A DNA stretch of 8,593 nucleotides from Myxococcales bacterium (GTDB lineage Bacteria > Myxococcota > Bradymonadia > UBA7976 > UBA1532): assembly GCA_020430675.1 (NCBI GenBank), contig JAGQJJ010000125.1:1-8593 (forward strand), read 5' to 3'. Of this stretch, positions 6,662 to 8,593 are shown in pieces. A model generated the notes under the pieces. The model had not been told where the DNA came from. It did no database searches and saw only the letters and a list, made by a program, of their open reading frames with translations. Position 1 is the first letter of the stretch. Each line of letters opens with the position of its first letter. A program made the translations under genes and the position numbers.

Positions 6662-8446
6662 TCAGCCGCCCTCGACGAGCTCGATGCGGCTGCTGCCGCG
6701 CGCCACCCGCATGCGGACGCGCTGGCGAACCATACCGCCATCGGCTCGGGTCGCGTCTTCGACGATGAGGTAGGTGACCTCGATCCGCTCCGCGTCCACG
6801 TCCATCACCGCGACGCCGTTGTCGTTCACCGCCGAGTACTTGTAGTGCGGCGAGGGCAGCCGCAAGAGTTCGTCGAATCGCGGCACCAGATCGGCGAGCC
6901 CGACCGCCACCAGCACCTCGTTGCCATTGACCACCCGCTGCGTCAACGCCTGCACCGAGGGCGAGCTGATGCCGGCGCAGACGAACTCGACGCCCATGGG
7001 CTCGGCCGGCTGGTCGAAGTCGACCTGCAGCTCGCTGGCCAAAAAGGCGTGGATGTCGCCGACGAGGGCCACCAGATCGGGCACGCCCGCCAGGGCCGCC
7101 AGCACCTCGGCGCGCTCGCTGCGATAGCCGTCCCACTGATCGAGGCTGAAGTAGAAGAGCCCGCGATATTGCTCGGGCAGGTCGGGGAAGCCGGAGAGGT
7201 CGAGCGTCATCTGCGCGAGCTGCACCGAGCTGCCCCACAGCTTCCACGCGGCGTCACTGCCGGTCAGGCCGTCGATGAGCCAGCGCTTCTGCTCGGCGCC
7301 CAGCATCGTCGGACGGGGATCAGCCGTCGCTTCGAAGACGTCGAAGCCCGACTTCAACGCGAAGTTCCGCGAGCCCAGCGAAGAGTTCTCGCTGAACTTG
7401 CCCACCGAGGCCTCGGCCGGACCCTCGGGCACGACATGGTCCGAGCGATAGGTGCGCAGGTCGGTGAGGAAGAGGTCGACGTGCTGGCCGAAGCGCAGGC
7501 GGCGATAGATGCGCATGTCATCGGGCCAGGCGGCGGTGGCATCGCGCACCACATCCGCCGGGATGTACTCGAACCACGCACGATCGGACGCGAGCCGCCG
7601 GTCGGGGTCGGCCTCGTCACCGCGCCGCCCGTCAAAATAGGTCGCGTGGTCGCCCCAGCAGTCATCGGCGTATTCGTGGTCGTCCCATACGCAGACAAAT
7701 GGCACCGCCGCGTGCACCGCCTGCAGGTCCGGATCGCTGCGGTACTGCTTGTACAGGGCCCGGTAGTCCGCCAGCGTCAGCGCCGCGCGCGCGCCCGTGT
7801 CGAGCGTGAGGCCATCGGGCATGGAGACCTGGCGGCCCTGCTGGTCCTGGAAGTCATCGCCCGTGGTCTCATAGATGTAGTCGCCAAGGAAGAGCACGAA
7901 GTCAACGGGGCCCTCTTCACGCAGGCGGGCCCAGGCGTGATACAAGCGCCCGTTGAAGTCCTGACAACTCGCAAAAGCCAGGCGCACGGGCACCGGGTCG
8001 TCCGGCGCGGGCGCGGTGCGGGTGGTGCCGGTGATCGACGTCGTGCCTCGGGCGCGGAATCGGTAGTAATAGGGCGTCCGGGCCGTCAGATCGGTCACCT
8101 TGACCCGCACGGTATGGTCGGCGTCGGCTGCGGCGGTCAGCGTCTGCGAGACCAGCAGCGTCGCGAAGTCCGCCGCGTCCGAGAACTCGAGCGTGACGGT
8201 CTCATCTTCGGCACCCAAGGGCTCGACCCGCGTCCAGAGCATCACGCTGTCGGGTTTGGGATCCCCCGATGCCAGCCCTTGCGGAAAGACCGCCTCGGGG
8301 GGTTCGAGCATGCCCGCGTCGGGTTCGGGCGGCGTCTCGGTGGGACCATCATCACCATCACAGCCGGCCAGGCCGGCCAGGGGCGTCGCGGCAGCGCTGG
8401 CCACCACGATGCGGAGGAAGGAGCGGCGATCGGTTCTCACGGGCAC
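6662..8446 (-). CDS. phoD: PhoD-family phosphodiesterase/alkaline phosphatase, Tat lipoprotein
   Basis: A 594-residue exported enzyme. PhoD proteins hydrolyse phosphate mono- and diesters with Fe/Ca cofactors, often for phosphate scavenging. The N-terminus has a twin-arginine motif (DRRSFLRI, 6-13), a hydrophobic core, and lipobox L26-A-G-C29, so a folded, Tat-exported lipoprotein is predicted. An acidic Pro-rich linker (30-52) follows. An N-terminal PhoD_N beta-sandwich spans about 54-146 (FPQGLASGDP to TTRTAP). The catalytic domain then carries FASCQ (158-162, metal-ligand Cys161), LGDYIYE (187-193), WDDHEYADD (254-262) and VGDIHAF (462-468). Length fits the family. The start is GTG at 8446: AAAGGG lies 5 nt upstream, and the ATG at 8450 is out of frame. 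A second GTG at 8440 would also preserve the Tat motif. The symporter gene follows after 130 bp on the same strand. Confidence 0.92.
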   Translation of the reverse strand: MPVRTDRRSFLRIVVASAAATPLAGLAGCDGDDGPTETPPEPDAGMLEPPEAVFPQGLASGDPKPDSVMLWTRVEPLGAEDETVTLEFSDAADFATLLVSQTLTAAADADHTVRVKVTDLTARTPYYYRFRARGTTSITGTTRTAPAPDDPVPVRLAFASCQDFNGRLYHAWARLREEGPVDFVLFLGDYIYETTGDDFQDQQGRQVSMPDGLTLDTGARAALTLADYRALYKQYRSDPDLQAVHAAVPFVCVWDDHEYADDCWGDHATYFDGRRGDEADPDRRLASDRAWFEYIPADVVRDATAAWPDDMRIYRRLRFGQHVDLFLTDLRTYRSDHVVPEGPAEASVGKFSENSSLGSRNFALKSGFDVFEATADPRPTMLGAEQKRWLIDGLTGSDAAWKLWGSSVQLAQMTLDLSGFPDLPEQYRGLFYFSLDQWDGYRSERAEVLAALAGVPDLVALVGDIHAFLASELQVDFDQPAEPMGVEFVCAGISSPSVQALTQRVVNGNEVLVAVGLADLVPRFDELLRLPSPHYKYSAVNDNGVAVMDVDAERIEVTYLIVEDATRADGGMVRQRVRMRVARGSSRIELVEGG

Positions 8447-8451
8447 ACATG

Positions 8452-8457
8452 CCCTTT
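8452..8457 (-). promoter_or_regulatory. Shine-Dalgarno deciding the GTG start of phoD
   Basis: AAAGGG on the minus strand, 5 nt before GTG at 8446 and 11 nt before the alternative GTG at 8440, favouring the former. Confidence 0.5.
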
Positions 8458-8475
8458 CTTTTGTTTGGCCCCATT

Positions 8476-8505
8476 GGTTTACGCCACCACGCCGGTGCGC
8501 GACAA
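8476..8505 (-). promoter_or_regulatory. Weak candidate promoter of phoD
   Basis: On the minus strand TTGTCG (8505-8500), an 18-nt spacer and TAAACC (8481-8476). Four and three of six positions match consensus. It would give a start near 8469 and a leader of about 23 nt. The TTGTCG is part of a small inverted repeat (CGCGA at 8498-8502, TCGCG at 8506-8510). No Pho-box-like direct repeats are evident. Confidence 0.2.
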
Positions 8506-8534
8506 TCGCGATCCTCCCGATGCCATGGCGGCGA

Positions 8535-8593
8535 TCAAAGCCGCTCGGCGAGGGCCTCGATCTCAGTGCGAAGCGCGTCGCGCTCGGCGCGCA
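8535..8593 (-). CDS. C-terminal fragment of a coiled-coil protein (cut by right window edge)
   Basis: An open frame entering from the right edge ends at TGA (8537-8535) after 18 codons: RAERDALRTEIEALAERL. Leu and Ile recur at heptad-like spacing with alternating Arg/Glu, as in the end of a coiled coil. Too little is visible to name the protein. It lies 88 bp upstream of the phoD start on the same strand. The frame could in principle be a GC-rich artefact, but the amphipathic pattern ending in a clean stop makes a real gene more likely. Confidence 0.5.
   Translation of the reverse strand, partial: RAERDALRTEIEALAERL

Noticed and set aside
8448..8450. ATG as the phoD start
   Set aside because: It is 4 nt upstream of the GTG at 8446 and out of frame with the Tat signal, so it cannot initiate PhoD.

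Overview
The window is GC-rich and densely coding. The longest stretch without a gene is about 207 bp. It holds nine genes or gene fragments in three blocks. Two or three of the encoded proteins are lipoproteins with acidic, Asp/Ala/Pro-rich linkers just after the lipobox. Together with the near absence of A/T-ending codons and GTG starts, this suggests a Gram-negative bacterium of the Myxococcota or a related 'deltaproteobacterial' lineage. That placement is an inference from style, not from a marker gene.

Block 1 (1-2188, minus strand) reads leftward. It has a secreted FG-GAP/VCBS beta-propeller lipoprotein (2188-770), a protein resembling the L-2-amino-thiazoline-4-carboxylate (ATC) hydrolase family (742-128), and the first 23 codons of another probable lipoprotein (69-1, cut by the window edge). 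Gaps of 27 and 58 bp suggest one transcript.

Block 2 (2396-4976, plus strand) diverges from block 1 across a 207-bp intergenic region. It encodes an E. coli-type MscS small mechanosensitive channel, a complete dihydropyrimidinase/D-hydantoinase with every metal and substrate residue in place, and an unrecognised 98-residue two-helix membrane protein that starts 1 nt after the hydantoinase stop codon.

Block 3 (4960-8593, minus strand) converges on block 2. It has a sodium:solute symporter (SSS family) whose last codons overlap the end of the 98-residue gene by 17 bp, a Tat-exported PhoD-type phosphodiesterase/alkaline phosphatase predicted to be a lipoprotein, and the last 18 codons of a coiled-coil protein at the right edge.

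Possible joint roles: the hydantoinase opens cyclic ureides (dihydrouracil, hydantoins) in the cytoplasm, the adjacent symporter could import such a compound, and the ATC-hydrolase-like protein belongs to a family whose known member also opens a ring to give an N-carbamoyl amino acid. No dihydropyrimidine dehydrogenase or carbamoylase is present, so a complete catabolic cluster cannot be claimed. The most interesting non-coding structure is the 130-bp symporter leader (6532-6661), which holds three palindromes directly upstream of a candidate promoter. I see no RNA genes, insertion sequences, CRISPR arrays or attachment sites.
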